Below, piece by piece: positions 47,112 through 56,049 of a stretch of 64,000 nucleotides of DNA. The stretch covers positions 12,500-76,499 of the forward strand of contig JAWODW010000072.1 of assembly GCA_046483065.1 (NCBI GenBank), written 5' to 3'. Position numbers and translations under genes: made by a program. The notes below the pieces were generated by a model, which ran no database searches, was not told the DNA's origin, and was given only the letters and a program-made list of their open reading frames with translations. How positions within the stretch are numbered: the first letter of the stretch is position 1; the number at the start of each line of letters is the position of its first letter. This DNA comes from JAWVYT01 sp046483065. GTDB lineage: Bacteria > Gemmatimonadota > Gemmatimonadetes > Longimicrobiales > RSA9.

Positions 47112-49862
47112 TCAGGCAGCGCTCCTGCTCCAGATCTCCTTTTCCACCCGGTCCCGCAGCGCTCCCAGCCTACCCGCCTCCTCCTCGGTGAACTCCCGGG
47201 GAACGCGGTCCATCACACACATCATCCCCACCTGCTGCCCATCCGGTGAGCGGATCGGCTTGCCGGCATAGAAGCGGATCTCGGGGCCACCCTCGACCAG
47301 CGGGTTGTGTGCGAATCGGGGATCGAGACGGGCGTCGCGAACCACGAATCCGTCCGGATAGTTGATGCCGTGGCCGCAGAAGGAGATGTTCCGGCCCGTC
47401 TCCTGGTCGTCCACACCGTGCCGGGCCTTGAACCACTGGCGGTCCGTGTCCACCAGCGAGACGGTGGACATGGGGACATCGAACATCTCTACCGCGTCTC
47501 GCGTGATCCGGTCGAACCGCTCCTCCGGCTCCGTATCCAGGAGGCCGGTGTCGTGGAGCGCCCGGACCCGAGCACGCTCGTTGACCGGTGTGGGCGGGGC
47601 CGCCACTTCGGCCTCGTCCGACCATTCATGCCGCCGACCGACGGCCGCCCGGACACGGGCCGAGATGGTCGGCCGGTCCATGCCGGGCAGCAGCGTGTCC
47701 GAGATGGCTGCGTCATCGTCGATGGCGCTCCTTCCCACGGCCACGATGGGAAGGTCCACCTGGCCCATGACGGTGCGAAGCGTCTGGATCACCTGATCCG
47801 GCGTCAGGGATTCGAGCCCCGGCCCGACCACCAGCCCGTCGGGCACCGATCGGGCCACGCTCGCCAGCGCCAGGGCACCATCGGTGAAGGCCTCCACCTC
47901 GAAGCCCTCTGCCGCCAGCAGGTCGGCCAGCACCGGGTCGCCCATGGCCACCAGGATGCGAGTCTGGTCGGGTGGGGGCGGCCCGATCTCCGTGGCAGAT
48001 TCGGGCTCCGGGACCGCCTCGGGCTCCGGGGCCGCCTCGGGCTCCGGGGCCGCCTCGGGCTCCGGGGCCGCCGCTCCGACGGCTGCCGCGGTTGCATCGC
48101 GGCCCAGCTCATCGAGCCGCCGCTTCTGGAGGAAGCCCTTGCACTCCTCGAGGGAGGTGTCGCCCCGGGCCAGGTGCCAGAGGGCGTCCGCGTCGAGGCG
48201 TCGCAGCCCGCCATCCCGCAGTGCCAGCGCGCGGATCTCGTCGGCCGTGGCGCCGTTGCCGATGGCCGTACGGACCGGGTCGGTGATCTCCAGGAACTCG
48301 ATGAGGGCCAGGCGTCCACTGTACCCGGTGAACCGGCACTGGCCGCAGCCGACGGCCGTCTTCAGCGTCGGCTCGTACCCCAGCCGCTCCAGGGCCTCGC
48401 GGACCACGGCCGGCAGGCTGTCCGGTGACTGCGGCCGGGCGCAGTTCTCGCACAGCCGTCGGACCAGGCGCTGGGCGGTGGCACCGAGGAGTGCGGTGGC
48501 CACCTTGAAGCCCTCCACCCCCATGTCGGCCAGCCGCACCACCGCGCTGACGCTGTCGTTGGTGTGGAGCGTGGAGAGGACCCGGTGGCCGGTCTGGGCG
48601 GCCTGCATGGCGATGGACGCCGTCTCCTGGTCGCGGATCTCGCCCACCAGGATGACGTCGGGGTCCTGGCGCAGGACGGAGCGGAGCGTGGCCGGGAAGG
48701 TCAGCCCCTGTTTCTCGTTGACCTGCACCTGCGTGATCCCGGCGAGCCGGTACTCCACGGGGTCCTCCACCGTGATCACGTTGACCTCTTCGGAGGCGAG
48801 CTCCCGGAGGGCGGCGTAGAGGGTGGTGGTCTTCCCGGACCCGGTGGGCCCGGTCACCAGGACCACTCCCTGCTCCCGGCCGAGCAGCTCGCGGAAGCGC
48901 TCCAGCGTATCGGGGTGGAAGCCCAGCGCCTCCATGGGGATCTGGATCGACTTCTCATCCAGGATCCGGAGCACCACCTTCTCGCCGTTCTGGGACGGCA
49001 GTGTGGAGACCCGGAGCCCCACCACATCGCCGCCCACGCGGAGCTTGGCCCGGCCGTCCTGGGGCCGGAAGTGGATGGAGACGTCCATCCCGGCCATGAT
49101 CTTGATCCGGGACACCACGGGCCCGGAGGCGACGTACCGGGGCAGCACCATCATGTTGCGAAGCACGCCGTCGACGCGGTAGCGGACCAGCGACGACGCC
49201 TCCTGGTGCTCGATATGCACGTCGGATGCGCCCATCTCCACGGCCTGGGCGATGATGGCGTCCACCAGCCGGATGATCGGTGCCCGGACCAGGGCGTCTT
49301 CGTCCGTCTCCGTGTCCGCGCCCTCGTCTTTCGCCTCCCCGGACTCCCGCTCCAGCACCTCGATCTTCTGCTTCACATCGAACTTCCGGGCCAGGTCGTA
49401 GATCAGCGTGTCCGGGTCGAGCTGCTCGAGCTCGAGCTCATGGAGCTGGCCCGGCGGGCAGAAGAGGGGCACCACCTGGCGGCCCGTGACCGACTCCACG
49501 TCCTGCGTGGCCTGGGGGTCCAGGGGGTTGGCCATGGCCAGCGAGATCGAGGTGTCATCGGTCTCCACGGCCACCACGTGGTGCCGGCGAGCCACGTTCT
49601 CGGGCACCAGGGAGAGGATGGCCCGGTCCAGGCGGCTCCGATCGAGCCAGACCGACTCGATCCGGTAGGCGTTCCGGATCAGCGACGCGATCATGTCGAA
49701 GGTCAGGATGCCGGCATCCATCAGCGCCTGGGAGACGTACTCCAGCCCCTCCCTGCGCCATTTCTCGATCTGCTCGAGGGGTGCATCCGGCAGCTTGGTG
49801 ATCAGCCGGACCAGCCATTCATCGTGGAAACGGTGCGGCTTCGAAAGGGTGTCCGGCGTCAT
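47112..49862 (-). CDS. GspE/PilB-type ATPase fused to receiver-like and GAF-like domains
   Basis: The 916-residue protein has an N-terminal GspE_N domain (~1-160), then the secretion/pilus ATPase with Walker A GPTGSGKTTTLYA, Asp box VITVEDPVEY, Walker B PDVILVGEIRD, His box LSTLHTND and the four-Cys zinc motif CENC ... CGQC. After ~590 comes a Pro/Glu repeat (EPEAAPEPEAAPEPEAVPEP), a receiver-like domain and a GAF domain (residues ~750-910, SLVDTDRQWFKARHG; SFCGHGINYP; GMMCVMDRVPREFT). The last 300 residues are not part of normal GspE/PilB. No other pilus or T2SS genes are near. Confidence 0.9.
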   Translation of the reverse strand: MTPDTLSKPHRFHDEWLVRLITKLPDAPLEQIEKWRREGLEYVSQALMDAGILTFDMIASLIRNAYRIESVWLDRSRLDRAILSLVPENVARRHHVVAVETDDTSISLAMANPLDPQATQDVESVTGRQVVPLFCPPGQLHELELEQLDPDTLIYDLARKFDVKQKIEVLERESGEAKDEGADTETDEDALVRAPIIRLVDAIIAQAVEMGASDVHIEHQEASSLVRYRVDGVLRNMMVLPRYVASGPVVSRIKIMAGMDVSIHFRPQDGRAKLRVGGDVVGLRVSTLPSQNGEKVVLRILDEKSIQIPMEALGFHPDTLERFRELLGREQGVVLVTGPTGSGKTTTLYAALRELASEEVNVITVEDPVEYRLAGITQVQVNEKQGLTFPATLRSVLRQDPDVILVGEIRDQETASIAMQAAQTGHRVLSTLHTNDSVSAVVRLADMGVEGFKVATALLGATAQRLVRRLCENCARPQSPDSLPAVVREALERLGYEPTLKTAVGCGQCRFTGYSGRLALIEFLEITDPVRTAIGNGATADEIRALALRDGGLRRLDADALWHLARGDTSLEECKGFLQKRRLDELGRDATAAAVGAAAPEPEAAPEPEAAPEPEAVPEPESATEIGPPPPDQTRILVAMGDPVLADLLAAEGFEVEAFTDGALALASVARSVPDGLVVGPGLESLTPDQVIQTLRTVMGQVDLPIVAVGRSAIDDDAAISDTLLPGMDRPTISARVRAAVGRRHEWSDEAEVAAPPTPVNERARVRALHDTGLLDTEPEERFDRITRDAVEMFDVPMSTVSLVDTDRQWFKARHGVDDQETGRNISFCGHGINYPDGFVVRDARLDPRFAHNPLVEGGPEIRFYAGKPIRSPDGQQVGMMCVMDRVPREFTEEEAGRLGALRDRVEKEIWSRSAA

Positions 49863-49969
49863 GGGGTGCAATCCTCGGTCTGGTTCAGGGGGACCATGGA
49901 CAGTGCACCGCAATATAGCTCGTACGGACGGTTCAGCCGCAAACCATCGGGTCCGCCCGGTCCCGCCGA

Positions 49970-51046
49970 CTACGCGGTGGCCTCGGCGGGTGGCTCGGCA
50001 TCGCCCTTGGGCACGGGGCCCAGGAGCACGGCGAGCCACTGGAGGCCGGGCACGTTCTCGGTGGTGATCCGCAGGACCATGGTGAGGACCGGAGCCAGGA
50101 GCAGCCCCACGATCCCCAGCAGCCAGCCCCAGAAAAGGATGGAGAGGATTACCACGAGGGGCGAGAGCGAGAGGCCGCGGCCCAGGACGTTCGGGTCGAT
50201 GAAGTTGCCGATGACGGTGTTCACCACCAGGTAGCCGAGCCCGACCATCAGGGTGCTGCCGATGTCGAGCTGGACCAGCGCCAGGAGCATGGCCGGGATG
50301 GCGGCGATGATGGAGCCCACGGTGGGCACGTAGTTGAAGAGAAACGCGATCAGTCCCCAGAAGAGGGGGAAGTCGAGCCCCATCCACCAGACCCAGAGCG
50401 TGATCAGCGCCCCCGTGGCCAGGCTCATGACGCTCTTGAGCGCCAGGTACCGCTGAATCTCCCGGACCACACCGCTGGCCTGGAGCTGCTTCGTGGCCGT
50501 CGGCCAGATGGCCGCCAGCTTGTCGTTGAACCCCCGGGCCTCGATGAGGAGGAAGATCGTCAGGATGATGACCAGGAAGGTGGTGGACATGATGTTGGCG
50601 ACCCCCCGCAGCGCGTCGCCGGCGACGTTCATGAACCGGCTGGCATCGAAAGCGCCCTCGAAGCTCGCGGCGGGGATCATGATCCCGTGGTCGTGCAGCC
50701 AGTCCAGCGACCCCCGGGCGAGGACGTTGAACCGGTCTACGTACGCAGGCAGCTCCGCCTGGAGCTGGCGAGCGGTCTCGGTGAGGATGCTGCCCACGCC
50801 CACCAGCACGGCGGCGGTGATCAGGAGCATCCCGGGGATGGCCACCCACTGGGGGATCCCCCGCTCCTCGCACCACACCACGGCCGGCCGCATGATGGCC
50901 GCCAGCAGGATCGCCACCAGGAACGGCACGAGTACGCCCTGCAGCGCCTTCGCGGCGGCGGCCACGATAACCACGGCACCCATGGCGAGCAGCGCCCGCA
51001 TGGGGCTGGACAGGATCGGTGTTTGAGAGGTCTCAGAATCCGTCAT
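49970..51046 (-). CDS. AI-2E family transporter
   Basis: The 358-residue membrane protein has eight helices in the AI-2E/YdiK arrangement with the typical VGSIIAAIPAMLLAL, GNFIDPNVLGRGLSLSPLVV and WGWLLGIVGLLLAPVLT segments. Members export small molecules or act as Na+/H+ exchangers; the substrate here is not predictable. ATG 51046 is chosen over upstream codons lacking family similarity. Confidence 0.9.
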   Translation of the reverse strand: MTDSETSQTPILSSPMRALLAMGAVVIVAAAAKALQGVLVPFLVAILLAAIMRPAVVWCEERGIPQWVAIPGMLLITAAVLVGVGSILTETARQLQAELPAYVDRFNVLARGSLDWLHDHGIMIPAASFEGAFDASRFMNVAGDALRGVANIMSTTFLVIILTIFLLIEARGFNDKLAAIWPTATKQLQASGVVREIQRYLALKSVMSLATGALITLWVWWMGLDFPLFWGLIAFLFNYVPTVGSIIAAIPAMLLALVQLDIGSTLMVGLGYLVVNTVIGNFIDPNVLGRGLSLSPLVVILSILFWGWLLGIVGLLLAPVLTMVLRITTENVPGLQWLAVLLGPVPKGDAEPPAEATA

Positions 51047-51203
51047 GAACACAAAGTAGGGGATCGGGCCCGGCATGCCCAGTGCCCGGCCTCCCGCACT
51101 GGTTCGATTGTTGCACTTCCGTTCCTCCAATCACGTGACACGCGCCGATTCTGTGTCACGCCCACAGCGTGACGGGGCGAACCCGAAAGGACGGCTGGAC
51201 CTC

Positions 51204-52562
51204 ATGGCGGACCGCACCGGCAGCTGGGTGAACGGGCAGAACGTGGCCCTTCTGACGGATCAGTACGAGTTCACCATGATGCAGGCGTACTGGCGCGAGG
51301 GGCTCCACGACGACGCCGTCTTCACCCTCTACTACCGCACACTGCCCGAGGGTCGCAACATGCTCCTGGCCGCCGGGCTCGACGACGCCCTGAGCTACCT
51401 CGAAACCCTCTCCTTCGAGGCCGATCACCTGGATTACCTGGAGCGCCAGGGCGGGTTCGACCGGGCGTTCCTCGACTGGCTCGCGGATGTCGAGTTCACC
51501 GGGTCGGTCCGGGCCATGGCCGAGGGCACCCCCGTCTTTCCCGACGAGCCGCTCCTGGAGGTGACCGGTCCGCTGCCGGTGGCCCAGGTGGCGGAGACGG
51601 TCATCATGAACCAGGTCCACATGCAGACGGTGCTGGCGTCGAAGGCGTACCGGGTGAATGCGGCGGCCGGTGATCGGGCGGTGGTGGACTTCGGGCTGCG
51701 CCGGATGCACGGCGCCGACGCCGGGCTCAAGGCCGCCCGTGCGTTCCACATCGCCGGCGTCGACGCCACCAGCAACGTGCTGGCCGGCAACGTGTACGGT
51801 GTGCCGGTCACGGGGACCATGGCCCACTCCTACATCCAGGCCCACGAAAGCGAGCTCGGAGCGTTCCGGGCGTTCACCGAGCTGTACCCCGACACGGTGC
51901 TGCTCGTGGACACGTACGACACGCTGGAGGGCGTCCGCAACGTGGTGCGGCTGGCCGGGGAGCGAGGCGACGACTTCGCCGTTCGGGCCGTCCGGCTCGA
52001 CTCCGGCGACCTGGGCGAGCTGGCGAAGCGGTCCAGGGAGATCCTCGACCAAGCCGGGCTCCACGACGTGGAGATCTTCGCCAGCGGCGGGCTCGACGAG
52101 TACGAGATCGACCGGCTCCTGGGCGATGGCGCCCCCATTGACGGGTTCGGCGTGGGCACACGCATGGGCACGTCCCGGGACGCGCCGGCGCTGGACATGG
52201 CCTACAAGCTGACCGAGTACGCCGGGGAGGGGCGGCTGAAGCTCTCCAGCGGGAAACGGATCCTGCCGGGGCCGAAGCAGGTGTGGCGGGAGCTCGAGGA
52301 CGGCGTGGCCGTCCGGGACCGGATCACCACGGCGGGAGAGGAGGCGCCGGGACGGCCGCTCCTGGAGCCGGTCATGGAGTACGGCGAGCGCCTGGATGCC
52401 GGCCGACGCACCCTGACCGAGGTACGGGAGCACGCGGCCCGGGCCGTGGCCGAGATGCCGGCGGCGATCCGGGGCATCGAGCCGGCGGACCCGTACCCCG
52501 TGGAGGTGGACGAGCATCTGGAGCGGCGGCAGACGAAGGTCGCCGAGGAGGTGGCGGAATGA
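51204..52562 (+). CDS. pncB: Nicotinate phosphoribosyltransferase
   Basis: The 452-residue enzyme converts nicotinate, PRPP and ATP to nicotinate mononucleotide. It begins with LLTDQYEFTMMQAYW and has the catalytic-site segment GTMAHSYIQAHESELGAFRA, LVDTYDTLEGVRN, RLDSGDLGELAKR and FASGGLDEYEI. It overlaps the next phosphoribosyltransferase by 4 nt and is two genes before pncA, giving a nicotinamide salvage operon. Confidence 0.95.
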   Translation: MADRTGSWVNGQNVALLTDQYEFTMMQAYWREGLHDDAVFTLYYRTLPEGRNMLLAAGLDDALSYLETLSFEADHLDYLERQGGFDRAFLDWLADVEFTGSVRAMAEGTPVFPDEPLLEVTGPLPVAQVAETVIMNQVHMQTVLASKAYRVNAAAGDRAVVDFGLRRMHGADAGLKAARAFHIAGVDATSNVLAGNVYGVPVTGTMAHSYIQAHESELGAFRAFTELYPDTVLLVDTYDTLEGVRNVVRLAGERGDDFAVRAVRLDSGDLGELAKRSREILDQAGLHDVEIFASGGLDEYEIDRLLGDGAPIDGFGVGTRMGTSRDAPALDMAYKLTEYAGEGRLKLSSGKRILPGPKQVWRELEDGVAVRDRITTAGEEAPGRPLLEPVMEYGERLDAGRRTLTEVREHAARAVAEMPAAIRGIEPADPYPVEVDEHLERRQTKVAEEVAE

Positions 52563-53107
52563 CTGAGGATGCCCCGTTCGATTTCGCCGTCGCATCGGAC
52601 ATCGAGGCGGAGCTCGACCGGATGGCCGGCGAGGTCATGGCCCGATGGCCGGGCGAGATGGTGGTGGTCGGGATCCGTCGCCGGGGTGTACCCCTGGCCG
52701 AGGCGCTGGCGGAGCGCCTCGAGGAGGCCGGCACCGACATCGTCGCCGTGCAGGAGCTGGAGCTGAAGCGGTACTCCGACGAGCTGGACGTGCTCCACGA
52801 GCAGCCGTCGCTGAACGAGCCCGAAGAGCCGCTGGAGCTGGAGGGTCGCCGCGTGCTCCTGGTGGACGATGTCCTCTACACCGGGCGCACCTTCGCCCGG
52901 GCCCTCGACTACGTGACCGAGGCCGGGGCCGAAGAGGTCCGGTGCGCGGTGCTGGCCGTGCGGCGTGGCAACGAGCTGCCCATCGAGCCCGACGTGGTCG
53001 GGTTCCGGTGCGATATCGGCGCCGGCGGGATCGTGGACGTGCGGATCCCACCGTACGAGGACCGGTGGGCCGTGGAGCTGAGGAAACGAGACGAAGGCGC
53101 GGACTAG
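52559..53107 (+). CDS. Phosphoribosyltransferase, PyrR-like
   Basis: The 182-residue protein has the type I PRTase fold with PRPP loop VLLVDDVLYTGRTFARAL, MVVVGIRRRGVPLAEAL and GRVLLVDD-adjacent beta strands. It ends like PyrR (KRDEG-type). No pyr genes are near; in the NAD-salvage operon it may act on a nucleobase or regulate. Assignment as PRTase is firm, as PyrR tentative. Confidence 0.85.
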   Translation: MTEDAPFDFAVASDIEAELDRMAGEVMARWPGEMVVVGIRRRGVPLAEALAERLEEAGTDIVAVQELELKRYSDELDVLHEQPSLNEPEEPLELEGRRVLLVDDVLYTGRTFARALDYVTEAGAEEVRCAVLAVRRGNELPIEPDVVGFRCDIGAGGIVDVRIPPYEDRWAVELRKRDEGAD

Positions 53108-53143
53108 CAGCGTCGCTTTCGCACCGAACCCGGAGACTGCAGC

Positions 53144-53809
53144 ATGGCAGAGGTGAACACGGAGATAAGCTATCCCAGGGACTCCACGGCGCTGATCGTG
53201 GTGGACCTCCAGCCCGACTTCATGCCCGGTGGTGCGCTGGCCGTGGAGGAGGGCGACGCACTGGTGGACCCCATCACCGAGCTGGTCCGCGCCGAGCGCT
53301 TCGGGCTCGTGGTGGCCACCCAGGACTGGCACCCCGAGGGGCACGTCTCCTTCGCCAGCCATCACGATGGGGCAGAGCCCATGGACGTCATCGAGCTCTA
53401 CGGCCACGACCAGACCCTCTGGCCGGACCACTGCGTCCAGGGTACCGACGGCGCCGAGCTTCATCCCGATATGGACTGGACCTACGTCGAGGCCATCATC
53501 CGGAAGGGGACGGATCCCGATTCCGACTCGTACAGCGGATTTCGCAACAACTGGAACCCCGACGGCGAGCGCCCGCCTACGGGGCTGGAGAGCTACCTCA
53601 GGGAGCGGGGAATCGACACCGTCGCAGTCTGCGGCCTCGCCCGGGACGTGTGCGTGAAGTGGACCGCTGAGGACGCCGTCGCCGCAGGATTCCGGACGCT
53701 CTACCTCTGGGACCTGACCCGCGCCGTGGACCCCGACAGCGACGAACAGGTGCGGGCCGATCTCGAGGAGGCCGGGGTGGAGGTCATCGAGTCCGGGGCG
53801 CTCGGGTAG
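53144..53809 (+). CDS. pncA: Nicotinamidase
   Basis: PncA hydrolyses nicotinamide to nicotinate, feeding PncB. The 221-residue protein has the catalytic Asp (VVDLQPDFMPGGAL), metal ligands in ATQDWHPEGHVSF, WPDHCVQGTDGAEL, the catalytic Lys (IIRKGTDPDSDSYSGF) and the nucleophile in GLARDVCVKWTAEDA. It lies 36 nt after the PRTase gene. Confidence 0.94.
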   Translation: MAEVNTEISYPRDSTALIVVDLQPDFMPGGALAVEEGDALVDPITELVRAERFGLVVATQDWHPEGHVSFASHHDGAEPMDVIELYGHDQTLWPDHCVQGTDGAELHPDMDWTYVEAIIRKGTDPDSDSYSGFRNNWNPDGERPPTGLESYLRERGIDTVAVCGLARDVCVKWTAEDAVAAGFRTLYLWDLTRAVDPDSDEQVRADLEEAGVEVIESGALG

Positions 53810-53891
53810 CGACCGCAAAACCCCGCTCCCCGCGGGTGCGCGATCGCGCCCGGCCCGATTCGGCCCTCGGGCTCCTGCGCCGGCTCGCCGG

Positions 53892-54965
53892 TCAGGCGCC
53901 GCCGCCCCCTTCGCCGGGGTCTTCGGCGGACGATGGTCCCTCGCCGGGCAGCCCCAGCACGTCCGGCGCCTCGGCGTCCGGCAGCTCCTCCACCGATTCG
54001 AGCCGCCGCGCCATCACGCGGGTCCGGGTCTCGGCCTTCTCCACCGTCCGTCCGGCCCGGTCGAGCTGCTTCTTCAGCCGCTCCAGGACCCGGGCGAACT
54101 TGGTGAACTCGGTCTTCACGGCGCCGAGCACCTCCCACGCCTCCGCGGCCCGCTGCTCGATCGCCAGTGTGCGGAACCCCATCTGGAGGCTGGACAGGAG
54201 CGCTGCCAGCGTGGCGGGGCCGGCCACCATGATCCGGTGCCGCTCCTGGATCTCCGCCAGCAGCTCCGGTCGGCTCGTGACCTCGCCGTAGAGCCCTTCC
54301 GTGGCCAGGTAGAGGACGGCGAAGTCGGTGGTGTTCGGGGGGTCCACGTACTTCGTCCGTATCTTCTTCGCTTCGTCCCGGAGCGTGCGACCGAGGGCGT
54401 TGGCGGCCTTCGCGGCGGCCTCGGCGTCGCCGGCCTCCGAGGCCTCCTGGAGCCGGCGGTAGTCCTCCCGCGGGAACTTCGAGTCGATGGGCAGCCAGAC
54501 GGGACGGTCTGCGCCCCGGCCCGGGAGCCGGACCGCGAACTCGACCCTTTCATTCGAGCCGGCCCGCGTGGCCACGTTCGTCTCGTACTGGCCGGGGGCC
54601 AGGAACTCCTCCAGGATCATCCCCAGCTGGACCTCCGCCCACGTGCCCCGAGCCTTCACGTTCGACAGCACCCGCCGGAGGTCATCCACCCCGCCGGCCA
54701 GCTCCTGCATCTCGCCCAGCCCCCGGTGCACCGCTTCCAGGCGCTCGTTCATCATCTCCAGGCTGCGGCTGATCTCCTGCCGCGTGGCGTGGGCGGCACG
54801 GGACGCCTCCTCCCGGCCCGTCCGCAGGTCCCCGGCCACCGCGTCCCGCACGCCGCTCTCCACACGGGTGTCCAGCCGGCCGGCGAGGCGGACCAGGAGG
54901 ATCAGGACGGCGGCCAGGAGGACGGCCACCACGCCGAGGAGGAGGTAGAGGATCGGGTCGCTCAT
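53892..54965 (-). CDS. rmuC: RmuC-family protein
   Basis: The 357-residue protein has an N-terminal membrane helix, a long coiled coil (~30-110) and the RmuC core: NVKARGTWAEVQLGMILEEF, LPIDSKFPREDYRRL, YVDPPNTTDFAVLYLATEGL and VAGPATLAALLSSLQMGFRT. RmuC has a PD-(D/E)xK-like domain and limits inversion at short repeats in E. coli, notable in this repeat-rich region. It converges on pncA with an 82-bp gap. Confidence 0.92.
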   Translation of the reverse strand: MSDPILYLLLGVVAVLLAAVLILLVRLAGRLDTRVESGVRDAVAGDLRTGREEASRAAHATRQEISRSLEMMNERLEAVHRGLGEMQELAGGVDDLRRVLSNVKARGTWAEVQLGMILEEFLAPGQYETNVATRAGSNERVEFAVRLPGRGADRPVWLPIDSKFPREDYRRLQEASEAGDAEAAAKAANALGRTLRDEAKKIRTKYVDPPNTTDFAVLYLATEGLYGEVTSRPELLAEIQERHRIMVAGPATLAALLSSLQMGFRTLAIEQRAAEAWEVLGAVKTEFTKFARVLERLKKQLDRAGRTVEKAETRTRVMARRLESVEELPDAEAPDVLGLPGEGPSSAEDPGEGGGGA

Positions 54966-55111
54966 GCCCCTAACATACGGGAAAACCCGGAAGAGCCACA
55001 GTTCGTAAGGTAGGGGGTCCACTCAAACGGAGATCTCGTCGATGAAGGTCGATGAAGCGCAGGAAGACGGGAGCGGTCGTGTACGTCTTGCCGGTGCTCG
55101 GTGCTCGGCGG

Positions 55112-55864
55112 TCAGCTCACTACCCACGCCCGCCAGCGCTCCAGGAACGCGGCCTCATCGACGCCGAGCGCACCCAGGATCTCGCGTTGCGACGTGGCGG
55201 TCAGCAGGCTCCGGAGCGTGTCCCGGCCCCATGCGTCGTCGATGAACGCCACCATGGAGCCGGCGACGCCGTAGCGGTAGGGGCCGTTCCAGGCGTCGGC
55301 CAGGCGGTCGGGGGCTTCACCGGCGGCGATGGCCTGGGCGGCCCGAGCGGCGTGGCGTGACTCCAGCTGGCCGGAGGCGTAGGTGGCGAGCCCCTCGATG
55401 AACCAGCCGAGCGCCTCGAGGTGGCCCAGGTCGTCGGCGGGGTTGACCTGGCCGTGGAGCACGTGCACCGCCTCGTGGGTCACGAGCTGACGCACGTGCT
55501 CGCGGTCGGTGGGGTCGTGCTCGCTCGCCTGCTCGGCCCAGACGTCGGGGGAGAGGAGGTGCAGCGTCCGCTCCCCGGCGGCGCCCACCATCCAGCACGC
55601 CGTTTCCTCCATCCCCCACGCCTCGTGCAGCGCGGAGGTGAAGGCGTCGCGGGAAGAATGGACGTGTACAGCCACGGTCTCCGGGAACTCGCCGAGGAGG
55701 CGATGGATCGTCCGCTCCGCCGTCACCAAGTCGGCCCGGAGCTGGGAGACGACCATGGCGTTCGTGTGGTTCGCGTGCACCCGGAACGTGCCCGTCTGGT
55801 CGGCGAGGGCGGCGGCTGCGCTGAGCACGAGGGCCGCTGCGATCAGAAACAGGTTTCTACTCAC
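55112..55864 (-). CDS. Secreted gluzincin-like metallopeptidase
   Basis: The 250-residue protein has a signal peptide (LFLIAAALVLSAAAALA) and an HEAVH zinc motif in QLVTHEAVHVLHGQVN. A downstream glutamate in GWFIEGLATYASG is the third ligand of the peptidase MA-like fold. It is short, with just the peptidase domain. The much larger neighbour 56050-59226 contains a related domain (HELVH, LVEGMAEYLS), so the two divergent genes may act together. Confidence 0.8.
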   Translation of the reverse strand: MSRNLFLIAAALVLSAAAALADQTGTFRVHANHTNAMVVSQLRADLVTAERTIHRLLGEFPETVAVHVHSSRDAFTSALHEAWGMEETACWMVGAAGERTLHLLSPDVWAEQASEHDPTDREHVRQLVTHEAVHVLHGQVNPADDLGHLEALGWFIEGLATYASGQLESRHAARAAQAIAAGEAPDRLADAWNGPYRYGVAGSMVAFIDDAWGRDTLRSLLTATSQREILGALGVDEAAFLERWRAWVVS

Positions 55865-56049
55865 GGCTCGGGTCCTTCGCTTCGAGGAGTACGTCTACCG
55901 TCCATGCACCCCTACGGGAGCCGGGCGCCGGATGTTGCAGGGACCTGGCACAGGTGATGCACCTGCCGGAACCGGAGGCCCCCGGGTCACCCGGTCTCCG
56001 GCCGGTCGGTTTTCGTGACCGCACCGGTCGGGCCGGGCGACGCGGATTG

